This document shows positions 43,785 to 54,544 of a stretch of DNA of 64,000 nt, in pieces (position 1 is the stretch's first letter; each line of letters starts with the position of its first letter). The notes under the pieces were generated by a model. The model was not told where the DNA came from. It did not search any database and was given only the letters and a program-made list of their open reading frames with translations. The stretch is from Aegilops tauschii subsp. strangulata (Eukaryota; Streptophyta; Magnoliopsida; Poales; Poaceae), in assembly GCF_002575655.3 (NCBI RefSeq), contig NC_053039.3:243390622-243454621 (forward strand), in the 5' to 3' direction. Position numbers and translations under genes: made by a program.

Positions 43785-44481
43785 CGGGTGTAATCGTCCC
43801 TAGTAAACGCTTTGCCATCAAAGTTGAACTCTAGAAAGCCGTCGGCTAATTCAGACACGTCCATGTATTTGTTATGTGCCTCGACCCAGGTCAGCGCATA
43901 CATGGCGGCTGAGCGTGCAGATCACCTTTTCAGCTCTCCCACTTGAATCGGCAAAGTTGATAGTAGATTTAGCATCTCCTTGGTTATCCTTGGCATATGT
44001 GCTGCACCCACTATATAGCAGATGGTACGCAGACTTCCAGTATATAACTGCTCAAGGAAGGTATAAGCCCCCTTTAGCTGCATGAGAGGCTCCTTCTTCA
44101 GGTTCAAACTTCTCTTGCCTACAAAGACAAGATGGTCAAGTCAGATTTTCAACATTTTCATATCCTTATGAACATTATAAGGACAAACAGAAGTGGCGAC
44201 TTACCAAACACATATTGAGTCATTTGAAGGATATGCTTCTTCAGGCCAGTAAGCTCCTCTCTCACGAACTTGAGCTGCTCTTCTGCATCCTGTGCATGCT
44301 TTATAAGAGTCTCTTTCTCTTTCTCATGTTCTGCAAGCTGGGTCTTCAGTTTTTCATCTATCACAGACACTGCCTTCTCTCGGTCAGCAGCGGCTGCTTC
44401 GGCGGCTGTCTGTAGCTTTTGCTCAGCCTTCAGGGTTTCTTCGCAGCTGGTCGGTTTATCTTGTGCTTCAGAAAGTAGCTC
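43785..44481 (-). pseudogene. Gypsy-3 antisense gene, 3' exons
   Basis: Exon 44481-44205 encodes a coiled coil (LKTQLAEHEKEKETLIK). The intron 44204-44119 has GTAAG...TTGTAG ends. The next exon runs from 44118 (LKKEPLMQLKGAYTFLEQ) through an in-frame TGA at 43922 into ALTWVEAHNKYMDVSELADG, and is cut at 43784 by the CACTA-like element. This is the C-terminal part of the gene whose 5' part lies at 57677-59908. The intact protein style (N-terminal PF04195-like domain, then coiled coil) is common in grass Gypsy elements. Function unknown. Confidence 0.65.
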
Positions 44482-44509
44482 CTGTATACATAGAAATTAC
44501 AATGGAGTG

Positions 44510-45405
44510 TGTCAGATTACGGGTTCCGCAGACCCTTGAGAGGTTCGAACTCCCGGGTGCGCACGAAGAACACTCTCTCCCTAGCTCGCTCGCTTAACGA
44601 CTCACGGCCTAGCTCGACGAACCCGAAGAACAGAGAGACACATGGGTTTATACTGGTTTGGGCCACCTTGCGGTGTAATACCCTACTCCAGTTTGTGGTG
44701 GATTGCCTCGAGGGGCCGAGGATGAACTAGTACAGTGGATGAACGGCCTCGGGAGATGAGGTGTTCTTGAGCTCGATGAGCTGGTGGGTGTGAGGATGTT
44801 CTGAATGATCCATCCTAATCATCACCCCCCCCCCCCACTACGGTGGTGGCTAGGTCTTATAGTGGCCTTGGTCCTCTTCCCAAATGTTTAGGCGGGGAAG
44901 GGATCCCACAACGCCCAAGTTTGAAGGGGGGCAACTAGTACAAGCTATCCTGACAAAAGTAGTCTTCGCCTACCAAATGCTCTGGTGGTGACGCTGTTGT
45001 GGGCTCCGCGATGACCTCCGTCCTGCCGTCCTGCTGGTCTTGGTCTTGTTGCACCGATATGGAAACCTTTGCCTGATGCCTTGGGACCCCGTGCTTGCCT
45101 CCTTAGCACCAAAGAGGAAAGTGGTACACTGCGCCCCCTAGCGCCCGCCTGGCCTTGGTCGTCATGGCTCACGTCACGTGAACCTCGCGAGGTGCCCCTT
45201 GCATAGATATGTCCGCTCCTCGGGAGCCAGCCTAGTGAGGCCACCCCTAGGGAGGTCTTGGTGTCGTCCGCCTCGCGAGGCTAGGCCCCTCGCGAGGGTC
45301 TTGCGTTGTTGCTGCTGAAGCTGGGCCGTACCAGGCCGTTGATGGAGCCACGCCATGGGCCGCAGGCAGGAAAGTCTAGGTACCCCCGTTCCCAGGACGC
45401 CGACA
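44510..45405 (-). repeat. Gypsy-2 3' LTR
   Basis: This 896-base LTR is the partner of 56359-57265. A C-run lies at 44826-44837. Compared with the 5' LTR it lacks four bases in the TATA region (minus strand CTATAAG against CTATAAATAG). Confidence 0.9.
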
Positions 45406-45649
45406 GTAGTCCCCGGGCCCAGGACGCGCTCGAGCTTGGCTTCGAGGCAAAGCCAAAGGGCAAGTGCGGAGCGCCGCGGGCCCCAACCGCTTGCGGCCTT
45501 GGTTGGTGCGTGGCGATTGATGGGACATGGGTGCCTCCGCTTCCCCATGCTGCCTCGACAACCGTTCGACTTGACGAGACCCTGCTGCATGCAGAAGAAA
45601 ACCATCATTACGTGCGATCGTGGAGGCCGGCGGTTGGCCTCCTTCTAGC

Positions 45650-45656
45650 TATAAAT
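45650..45656 (+). promoter_or_regulatory. TATA box of antisense B3-like ORF
   Basis: TATAAAT lies in CTAGCTATAAATGAGG, about 100 bases before the ATG at 45751, on the strand opposite to Gypsy-2 transcription. Confidence 0.6.
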
Positions 45657-45750
45657 GAGGAGAGGGGCAGAGCCCACGTTGCTCATCTCATTCTTCTCGC
45701 CGCCTGCTTCTCCTTCTTCCTCCTTGCCTCACCGTCTTGCCGCGCCACTC

Positions 45751-46564
45751 ATGGCGCCGATAAGGAGATTCTCCGCCGCTGAGAAGGGGAAAACCCCCAG
45801 CGAGGAGCAGGGGCCGCTTCTGCCGAAGAAGAGGTTCGGCTGCTCCCGCGACGTCGGCGTGAGGCTAGAGGTGACGAGGCCTAGGTATGAGCGGCCTCCT
45901 CCTGGCTACCCGCTGCCCTTGTACGCCCAAGTGCAAGGCTTCGAAGGAGGAGGCAGCGCCCCAAGCTACTCACGCCGTGGTAGTGGTTGCCACACTATGG
46001 TTGCACGAGCCACCGGCCCATGAACCCATGCCGAGGGCTACTCGCGCGAGTTCGTGGTATGGGCGGCGACCACCACGCACGTGGATCAAGCTTCCGTGGT
46101 TCTTTCCCGAAGAGATGCCGCCGAGAGGGCCGGTCGAGCTATGGTTGCAGCACGCCGAGTGCAGCACTCCGGCAACGGGGGCGGAGGTCGAGGTCATCTC
46201 CCCGGGCAAGATCTTCATGACTCATGGATGGGGCGAGGTCACCCATGCTTGTCGCACGGAGGGGCCCCTCGCCATCCACTTTAAGTACGATGGCGCCTCC
46301 ATGATGTTCTTCAAGGTCTTCGACGAGGAAGGCCGCCGCCTGGAGTGCTGCCATGGAGGGGGCCGCCAGGACGGCGCGGCAGCAGGCGCCGAGCCCGCCC
46401 CCGGCCCTGCCGGCGGTTCCTCCAGCAGTAGCGACGACTCCTGGGAGTCTAGTGAATCTCCCGAGCTTGACGAGTCTCCAGAGACGAGTGACGACAGCTA
46501 CGTGCCATCGAGCTCTCGTCATGCCCGGAGCGTGGCAGCGGCGTCTGCTCGTCGTCGTCCATGA
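45751..46564 (+). pseudogene. Antisense B3-like DNA-binding ORF of Gypsy-2
   Basis: The start MAPIRRFSAAEKG lies 100 bases after a TATA box. A frame change between about 45990 and 46090 moves it into the frame 45887-46564. That frame has LPWFFPEEMP, PVELWLQHAECS, VEVISPGKIFMTHGWGEV, LAIHFKYDGASMMFFKVFD and an acidic Ser-rich tail (SSSSSDDSWESSES). Hydrophobic pattern, G-W-x-x-V/F and the F-K-Y-D-G-x-x-x-x-x-K-V-F-D segment resemble plant B3 domains. It is antisense to gag-pol and next to the 3' LTR, where Tat-type elements carry antisense ORFs. At least one frameshift inactivates this copy. Confidence 0.6.
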
Positions 46565-47619
46565 TCTGGATGGGGTTGGCGTCGGCCCCTCATGGACCAC
46601 TGTTGATGATGGCGTCGGCGGTGATCCCGTAGCTAGGACCCCTTGAAGTTTTTCTTCTTTTGTTCCCTGTGAGGAATTGGAGCGAACCCCGTGGGGGTGT
46701 GTAAAGAACCGGTAATGCTTTGCTTCGATGTTTATTATTCCTACTATAAGATTCGTGGTTGCATGTCTTGCTTTGGCATTGTCCCCCTTTTCGTCCTCGC
46801 GGTAGCTTAGCACTCTACGCCGGCAGGTCCCAGTCCCCAGGCAAGTTTCAGCCGTCGCTGGTATGCCAGGTCACGATGCCGTGGTCAAGGCCTGGAGGTG
46901 AGCGGCCCAAGGTCCGGTAAGAGCTCCTGAGGCGCGATGCTCAAGAGGTCCCCTTTGGCGTGCAAGCAGCGTCCCAAAGGCAGAAAAGGAAGGCGGCATT
47001 GCCAGAGCAAGGCTACCCGAACCAAAAATTCCAATTGCGATGTCGTGCTAACGTGAATATGTGACTTATCTTGTCGAGCCCAAGGTGGTTCCTTGTACAA
47101 CATCTGATTCGCGCTTCAGCGGCAGTGTTACTAGGTGAGGCTCATGCCGGCTTCCACCTTCCTTGCTCATCTAAGTGCTCTGCGTCCTCGGGTCCCGACC
47201 CTTGAGCAAGCTCGGCCGCCGCTGGAATGCCAGGTCGCGATGCCGTGGTCAAGGCCAGGGGTGTGGGCTGGAGAGTCAGTAGGATCTCCTAAGGCGCGAT
47301 GCTCAAGAGCCCCCCTTTTAACGCGCAAGCGAATAACGCAAAAGGAGGGCGGCCGGCGAGGCCACCCGTAGCCAAGCTTCGGAGGTCCCTGCGGGTTAGT
47401 TCGAGGGGTGAATACAGCCCGTAATCGTGTTTGCTATCCTGCCGCCGATCTTTCCGCAAGAAGATGAAGGCACTAAGGATCTGGCGAGGTGACGTGCCAG
47501 GGACGGATCTCTCGGGTTTGTCAGCGTTGTAGGGACGGACCCGAGCACAAGCGTCGTGCCAGCATGTGTAGCCCCCGTTGCGGGATGAGCAGGAGCCCGG
47601 TCAGCAATGCGGGAGGCCG
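46565..47619. repeat. Gypsy-2 noncoding region with about 362-base duplicated segment
   Basis: ATGCCAGGTC.CGATGCCGTG and GGCGCGATGCTCAAGAG recur at 46861/46931 and 47228/47293 (spacing about 362). Divergence between the copies is considerable. No gene is supported. Confidence 0.6.
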
Positions 47620-49255
47620 TGATACGTCTCCAATGTATCTATAATTTATGAAGTATTCATGCTATTATATTCTGTTTTGGATGTTTAATGGGCTTTATTA
47701 TACACTTTTATATTATTTTTGGGACTAACCTATTAACCGGAGGCCCAGCCCAAATTGTTATTTTCTTGCCTATTTCAGTGTTTCGAAGAAAAGGAATATC
47801 AAACGGAGTCCAAACGGAATGAAACCTTCGGGAGAGTTATTTTTGGAACGGAAGCAATCCAGGAGACTTGGAGTAGGCGTCGGGGAAGCTTCAAGGTGGC
47901 CACGAGGCAGGGAGGCGCGCCTGCCCCCCTGGGCGCGCCCCACCCTTGTGGGCCCCTCGTGGCTCCCCTGACCGACTTCTTTCGCCTATATATATCCATA
48001 TACCCTAAAAACATCAGGGAGTAGAATAGATCGGGACTTCCGCCGCCGCAAGCCTTTGTAGCCACCAAAAACCAATCGGGACCCTGTTCCGGCACCCTGC
48101 CGGAGGGGGGATCCCTCACCGGTGGCCATCTTCATCATCCCGGCGCTCTCCATGACGAGGAGGGAGTACTTCACCCTCGGGGCTGAGGGTATGTACCAGT
48201 AGCTATGTGTTTGATCTCTCTCTCTCTCGTGTTCTTGAGGTGGTACGATCTTGATGTATCGCGAGCTTTGCTATTATAGTTGGATCTTATGATGTTTCTC
48301 CCCCTCTACTCTCTTGTAATGGATTGAGTTTTCCCTTTGAAGTTATCTTATCGGATTGAGTCTTTAAGAATATGAGAACACTTGATGTATGTCTTGCATG
48401 TGCTTATCTGTGGTGACAATGGGATATCACGTGATCCACTTGATGTATGTTTTGGTGATCAACTTGCGGGTTCCGTGACTTCGTGAACTTATGCATAGGG
48501 GTTGGCACACGTTTTTGTCTTGACTCTCCGGTAGAAACTTTGGGGCACTCTTTGAAGTTCTTTGTGTTGGTTGAATAGATGAATCTGAGATTGTGTGATG
48601 CATATCGTATAATCATACCCACGGATACTTGAGGTGACATTGGAGTATCTAGGTGACATTAGGGTTTTGGTTGATATGTGTCTTAAGGTGTTATTCTAGT
48701 ACGAACTCTTGAATAGATCGATCCGAAAGAATAACTTTGAGGTGGTTTTGTACCCTACAATAATCTCTTCGTTTGTTCTCCTCTATTAGTGACTTTGGAG
48801 TGACTCTTTGTTGCATGTTGAGGGATAGTTATATGATCCAATTATGTTATTATTGTTGAGAGAACTTGCACTAGTGAAAGTATGAACCCTAAGCCTTGTT
48901 TCCTAGCATTGCAATACCATTTACGCTCACTTTTACCACTCGCTACCTTGCTGTTTTTATATTTTCAGATTACAAATACTCATATCTATCATCCATATTC
49001 CACTTGTATCACCATCTCTTCGCCGAACTAGTGCACCTATACAATTTACCATTGTATTGGGTGTGTTGGGGACACAAGAGACTCTTTGTTATTTGGTTGC
49101 AGGGTTGTTTGAGAGAGACCATCTTCAACCTACGCCTCCCATGGATTGATAAACCTTAGGTCATCCACTTGAGGGAAATTTGCTACTGTCCTACAAACCT
49201 CTGCACTTGGAGGCCCAACAAAGTCTACAAGAAGAAGGTTGTGTAGTAGACATTA
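47620..49255 (+). repeat. Solo LTR of a Gypsy element
   Basis: This 1636-base LTR starts TGATACGTCTCC and ends GTAGTAGACATTA. It is flanked by the 5-base duplication GGCCG (47615-47619, 49256-49260). No internal sequence follows, so LTR-LTR recombination removed the rest. The end is TA rather than CA, a C-to-T change; the sister LTR at 62800 starts TGATGTC, the complement of an intact CA end. A TC microsatellite is at 48215-48228. Confidence 0.88.
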
Positions 49256-49576
49256 GGCCGCAAAGGGCAACAGGCAAGCAGGTGATAATTATAAAGTAAT
49301 TCATGGGAGGAGGCAAGCTAGCTTGGATAAATGCAAGAACGATACATGCCGCAGGGACGGACCCACGCGGTCTGGGGATGATGCAGCCCGAGGGGCGCCC
49401 CCAACAGAGTAAGTTAAAGACGCAAAAGGATACACGTCGCAGGGACAGGCCTGTGCGACTTGGGGATAATGCTGCCCGAGGGGCGCCGCCAACTGAATGA
49501 ATCGGAAAGAGTCACCTGGCACCGTTGCTGGAGGGATGTTGAAGCAGCTGAAGACGCATGTTGAAGAACTTGCTTC
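49256..49576. repeat. Gypsy-2 noncoding with 88-base direct repeat
   Basis: GCAGGGACGG and GCAGGGACAG start matching segments at 49351 and 49439 (period 88). Each contains CCCGAGGGGCGCC. It lies just downstream of the RT remnant on the minus strand. Confidence 0.6.
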
Positions 49577-50404
49577 TCATGAGCTGCCTGAATCCAGAGC
49601 CTCGGGAGGCTTTGGGGGGCCAGGAGGCTCATGGAGAACCGTCGCCATCTCCGCCAGGACTGCGTGATGCCTGGCCGCCTGAGCCGCCAGAACGCTCCGC
49701 ATGTGGCGCTGGAAGGTGACAACCACGTTTGGCAGGCCGAATGGCATGAGAACATAGCTGTGAGGTGGAACCTTGCACCGACCGCGCGAAGGCCAGAAAC
49801 GCTCCTGGGATGCGGCCCTGTTGAGCCCTGGGATGTTGACGTAGACGCGCAGCTCGTCGTCCTCGCCAGGACAAGGAGCTGCGCCAGGTGGTGGGTGGCG
49901 GTCGCCGCACATGGTTCTCGCCTCTTGAAGCTCCTCAGTCGCCTTGGTGATGAACTCCTGAGCACCTGGCACTCCATGGCTTCTGCCCTCATGAGGGAAG
50001 CGTGCGGTGAAGCATGCCTCCACGTGGTGCCTGAGCGCCTCCCTCGTGACATTGGCTAAGTCATAGGCCCTCCAGAAGAGAGCCCCCGAGCCCAGCCCGA
50101 GGAGGGCGCCGGACGCGCCTTCCTATGCGATAGAGGGAGGCGCCCCAGCCGTGGGCGCAGGTCCTGAGGTGGTGCCGCTGGAGACACCGCTCTCCTGAGG
50201 CTATTGGCAGCGCAGCTTCTTCTTCTTCTTGGGGACAACCTCAGGAGGGTAGGTGGCACCTTCGTTGTCTGGGTCTTCGGCCGCCGCAGCCTGGTAGGCA
50301 CGCTCGAGAGAGCACACCGCATCCTTTTCCTCGCAAGCGACCGTGATGATGTCGCAGGTCCCTGGCATCTTGAGGACATTGTAACCATGATGGGTCACCG
50401 CCAT
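49577..50404 (-). pseudogene. Gypsy-2 protease-RT linker and RT remnant
   Basis: Frame 50404-50201 (HHGYNVLKMPGTCDIITV) aligns with 33770-33900 of the plus-strand Tat fragment. Frame 50023-49577 retains part of RT (VYVNIPGLN; SYVLMPFGLPNVVVTFQRHM). The YxDD box and everything downstream are absent. Several frameshifts occur. The rest of pol has been deleted, leaving a non-autonomous element. Confidence 0.75.
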
Positions 50405-50556
50405 GAACTTGGCCAGGGCCGGATACCCGAGGATGGCTTTGTATGGAAGGCGTATGTGGGCGACGTCGAAGTCGATGAGCTCAGTGCGGTAGTTGTCGCG
50501 CTTGCCGAAGGTGACAGGGAGGCGGATTTTCCCTATCGGGGTGGTGCAGCCGTCGG
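50405..50556 (-). pseudogene. Gypsy-2 protease C-terminal remnant
   Basis: The minus strand still encodes the region between the protease active site and the linker (homologous to LPYNAILG in 33700-33760), in a shifted frame relative to 50557-52179. Confidence 0.5.
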
Positions 50557-52179
50557 TTACTCCTGAGAAGGGCTTGGTTGGCTACAGCTGATCATATGGC
50601 ACTTGGAGGCGGTCGAACGTCTTGAGGAGAGAACATTGAGCCCTGCACCGCCGTCGATGAGGGTCTTGCTGACAAGGACATTGTTGATGATGGGCGAGCA
50701 GAGCATCGGGAGGGCACCGCCAGTTGCCACGCACTTGAGCTGGTCGGACGAGCTGAAGGTGATGGTGTACTTGGACCACCTGAGCGGGCGCGTGGCTTCA
50801 AGCCTGGGGAGGGCCACGTTCACCTCATGAGCGAACTGCTTGAAGATGCGTTGGGAGGCTGGGGCCTGAGCACCACCCAAGATGCAGGCGATGGCGAGAG
50901 GCTCCTGGAAGCCCCCAGCCCCCTCGTCCTGGTGGTGGTCGTCGTTCCTCCTTGGTGGTGGCGGCAGCGAAGGGAGGCCAGCATTGCCCTGAGGGCGGTC
51001 CTCACGAGGCTGGTCCCTCCAGGTGCCCTCACGAGGTTGGTCCTGCCAGCAGTCCTCACGAGGTCGGTCACGCCACTCCTGGCGGGGGCCGCGTTCGTCC
51101 CAGCCTCCTCCACTTCTACCTCCTCCGCAGTTGTAGCCTCGGTCGTTGCGCTCGGGGCGTCGTCCGAAGCGCCCGTCACGGATGGCCCTGAGCTCCTGAC
51201 AATCGTTGGTGTTGTGGCTGTGTACGTTGTGGAAGGCGCAGAACGGGCGGTTGGCCTTGGATGACTCTGGGTGGTCACAGCCGCGCTTCATCTCTGGTTT
51301 TGCCACGAGCACGGCAGTCCCCTTGCGCTTCACGTCCTTGGTCTTGTCCTTCTTGTCTTCCGGGTCGGCAGCTGGAAGCTCATGGAGGGAGAGACGTCCC
51401 TCTTCAGCTCTCACGCACTTGGTTGCCATGTTGAAAATCTCCAGAGCCGTGCATAGGTCCTTGTGTATGACGAGCTCTTCCTTCATCTTGACATCGCGGA
51501 TGCCATCAGAGAATGCTGAGATAATGGCCTCGTCCGTCACCTTGGGAATCTTGAGGCGAACGCTGTTGAAATGCTGGATGTACTTCTGCAGGGTTTCCCC
51601 CGGCTGCTGCTTGATGCGCCGCAGGTCACCAGCGGCAGGCGGGCGGTCGCGAGTGCCTTGGAAGTTGGCGATGAAGCGCTCGCGCATCTCGCCCCAGGAG
51701 GAGATCGACCCCGCGGGCAGGTTCAGGAGCCAAGAGTGCGTGTCATCTTTGAGAGCCATGGGAAACCAGTTTGCCATGACCTTCTCGTTGCCGTTGGCCA
51801 CCTTGATGCTTAGCTCATAGAGCTGCAAGAACTCAGTGGGGTCGGGGGTGCCGTCGTAGCGCGAAGGCAGGTCGGGCTTGAACTTACCAGGCCAGACAAC
51901 GCTGCGCAGCTCGGGGATGAAGGCGCGGCAGCCCGCGGTGGTCACTGGAGCCCGTCGTGGAGGTGGAGCCTGGTCTTGACATCCACGCGCCGCCGCCGCA
52001 GGCAGCGCGCGGTCTCGACGTCGTGGTGCTGGGAGTGCAGGAGCGTCTTCTTGCGGCCGCGGGATTTCCTGACAGCTTCCTTCTTCACGTGCGGGCGCCC
52101 TGCGTGGTGGGTCACGCCGTGGGGCCGCGCGTCTTGGTGCGAGGAGCGTCTTGATGTGGAGGTGGCGAAGGTTCTCCAT
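50557..52179 (-). CDS. gag: Gypsy-2 gag and protease active-site region
   Basis: This continuous 540-residue frame holds the retrotransposon gag domain with DDTHSWLLNLP, SSWGEMRERFIANFQG and QQPGETLQKYIQHF. A Cys/His knuckle variant (FCAFHNVHSHNTNDC) follows, then an Arg/Asp/Pro-rich repeat region (RPREDCWQDQPREG). The protease site KTLIDGGAGLNVL is close to the C-terminus, where a frameshift ends it. Its true start is upstream at 52564; a frame break near 52180 makes MENLRH an apparent start. It would form the particle core and could support packaging of this element's RNA. Confidence 0.85.
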   Translation of the reverse strand: MENLRHLHIKTLLAPRRAAPRRDPPRRAPAREEGSCQEIPRPQEDAPALPAPRRRDRALPAAAARGCQDQAPPPRRAPVTTAGCRAFIPELRSVVWPGKFKPDLPSRYDGTPDPTEFLQLYELSIKVANGNEKVMANWFPMALKDDTHSWLLNLPAGSISSWGEMRERFIANFQGTRDRPPAAGDLRRIKQQPGETLQKYIQHFNSVRLKIPKVTDEAIISAFSDGIRDVKMKEELVIHKDLCTALEIFNMATKCVRAEEGRLSLHELPAADPEDKKDKTKDVKRKGTAVLVAKPEMKRGCDHPESSKANRPFCAFHNVHSHNTNDCQELRAIRDGRFGRRPERNDRGYNCGGGRSGGGWDERGPRQEWRDRPREDCWQDQPREGTWRDQPREDRPQGNAGLPSLPPPPRRNDDHHQDEGAGGFQEPLAIACILGGAQAPASQRIFKQFAHEVNVALPRLEATRPLRWSKYTITFSSSDQLKCVATGGALPMLCSPIINNVLVSKTLIDGGAGLNVLSSRRSTASKCHMISCSQPSPSQE

Positions 52180-52182
52180 GGG

Positions 52183-52564
52183 CTACGTCGCCCGCTGCAG
52201 GAGGCGGACGAGGCAGCAAAAGGGACGGTGCAGGAGAGCCCCCGCAGTCTTCGTAGAGGTCGTCGATGGGGCGGTAACGCAGGAGCTCGCGCGCCATGAG
52301 TAGCACAGCCTGCGCATCCACAGGTCCGCGACGAGCGTGGGATGACTAGCCGGCCGGAGTAAGCGACGGGGTGGCGGTGCGTCCGTCCCGCCGCACGGAG
52401 GGGTGCAGTGGCGAGGCGTGCTGCTCGTTCCCTGCCGGGCCGGTGGCGGCGTTGGCAGCGGGTGATGGAGCGCGACCGGGAGGCCCGCCGACGGGCGCCG
52501 TCTGGGCGACGCGGGCGGCGAGAGCGGCCCGATGCTTAGCGCGGGCTCGACGAGCATCAGCCAT
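52183..52564 (-). pseudogene. Gypsy-2 gag N-terminal leader peptide
   Basis: The minus-strand ATG at 52564-52562 opens MADARRARAKHRAALAAR, a basic Ala/Arg-rich N-terminus. A stop follows after about 70 residues, and the homologous sequence resumes as DAQAVLLMARELLRY (52321-52112). Copia C inserted 46 bases upstream of the ATG. Confidence 0.6.
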
Positions 52565-52610
52565 GGAAGCGGTGGAGCAGGGGTGCGTCGATCGATGGAA
52601 GAGAGGTTTC

Positions 52611-52799
52611 TGTTGGGGAACGTAGCAGAAATTCAAAATTTTCTACGCATCACCAAGATCAATCTATGGAGTAATCTAGCAACGAGGGGAAGGGGAGTGC
52701 ATCTACATACCCTTGTAGATCGCTATGCGGAAGCGTTGCAAGAACGCGGATGAAGGAGTCGTACTCGTAGCGATTCAGATCGCGGTTGATTCCGATCGT
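52611..52799 (-). repeat. Copia C 3' LTR fragment
   Basis: It matches 54545-54732 of the 5' LTR, then breaks at GATTCCGATC to gag sequence. Confidence 0.88.
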
Positions 52800-54544
52800 A
52801 CTCCCACTCGATTCAAGTGATTGTAGTACTCAGACAATCTGAGCACATGCTCAACGATTGAGCTTTTCTCCCTTAGTTTGCAGGCTTAAGAAACTTGTCA
52901 GAGGTCTCATACCTCTTGACGTGGGCACTAGTCTGAAATCCCAATTTCAGTCTTCGGAACATCTCATATGTTCTGCGACGTTTCAAAAGCGTCTTTGGTG
53001 CCACAATTCTAAACCGTTAGCATTATGCTCTGAACTATCACATAGTCATCAAAACGTGTATGCCAGATGTTTCGCAACATCTACAGACGACGCTGAGGTT
53101 CAGCACACCGAGCGGTGCATTAAGGACATAAGCCTTCTGTGCAGCAATGAGGACAATCCTCAGTTCACGGACCCAGTCCGCATAATTGCTACTATCAACT
53201 TTCAACTAAATTTTCTCTAGGAACATATCTAAACCAGTAGAACTAAAGCGTAAGCTATGACATAATTTGCAAAGACCTTTTGACTATGTTCATGATAATT
53301 AAGTTCATCTGATTATTCAATGAACTCCCACTCAGATAGACATCCCTTTAGTCATCTAAGTGATACATGATCCGAGTCAAACTAGGCCGTGTCCGATCAT
53401 CACGTGAGACGGACTAGTCATCATCGGTGAACATCTCCATGTTGATCGCATCTACTATACGACTCATGTTCGACCTTTCGATCTCTTGTGTTCCGAGGCC
53501 ATGTCTGTACATGCTAGGCTCGTCAAGTCAACCTAAGTGTTTCGCATGTGTTCCGAGGCCATGTCTGTACATGCTAGGCTCGTCAACACCCGTTGTATTC
53601 GAACGTTAGAATCTATCACACCCGATCATCACGTGGTGCTTCGAAACAACGAACCTTCGCAACGGTGCACAGTTAGGGGGAACACGTCTCTTGAAATTTT
53701 AGTGAGGGGTCATCTTATTTATGCTACCGTCGTTCTAAGCAAATAAGATGTAAACATGACAAACATCACATGCAAATCATAAAGTGACATGATATGGCCA
53801 ATATCATCTTGCGCCTTTTGATCTCCATCTTCGAGGCGCGGCATGATCACCTTTGTCACCGGCATGACACCATGATCTCCATCATCGTGTCTTCATGAAG
53901 TTGTCTCGCCAACTATTACTTCTACTACTATAGCTAACCGTTAGCAATAAAGTAAAGTAATTACATGGCGTTTTCATTGACACGCAGGTCATACAATAAA
54001 TTAAGACAACTCCTATGGCTCCTGCCGGTTGTCATACTCATCGACATGCAAGTCGTGATTCCTATTACAAGAACATGATCAATCTCATACATCACATATA
54101 TCATTCATCACATCCTTTTGGCCATATCACATCACATAGCATACCCTGCAAAAACAAGTTAGACGTCCTCTAATTGTTGTTGCATGTTTTACGTGGCTGC
54201 AAAGGGATTCCAGCAAGAACGTTTCTTACCTACGCAAAAGCCACAACGTGATATGCCAATTTCTATTTACCCTTCATAAGGACCCTTTTCATCGAATCCG
54301 ATCCGACTAAAGTGGGAGAGACAGACACCCGCTAGCCACCTTATGCAACTAGTGCATGTCAGTCGGTGGAACCTGTCTCACGTAAGTGTACGTGTAAGGT
54401 CGGTCCGGGCCGCTTCATCCCATGATGCCACCGAATCAAGATAAGACTAGTAACGGCAAGTAAATTGACAAAATCGACGCCCACAACTACTTTGTGTTCT
54501 ACTCATGCATAGAAACTACGCATAGACCTAGCTCATGATGCCAC
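52800..54544 (-). pseudogene. Copia C leader and partial gag remnant
   Basis: It is homologous to Copia A 21548-23308. No frame is open. The leader duplication is at 53488-53525 and 53548-53585. The primer-binding site region (54527-54543, minus) reads TGGCATCATGAGC, the same variant as Copia A. Confidence 0.8.

Noticed and set aside
34186..43790. GCG as a target duplication around the CACTA-like element
   Set aside because: GCG occurs on both sides, but using it would cut the final G from the CAGTAGTG terminus, and the left end has no CACTA sequence.
50827..51264. Plus-strand ORF antisense to Gypsy-2 gag (also 51206-51820)
   Set aside because: They are shadows of the gag frame caused by GC-rich codons. 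They have no promoter or domain, unlike the antisense B3-like ORF near the 3' LTR.
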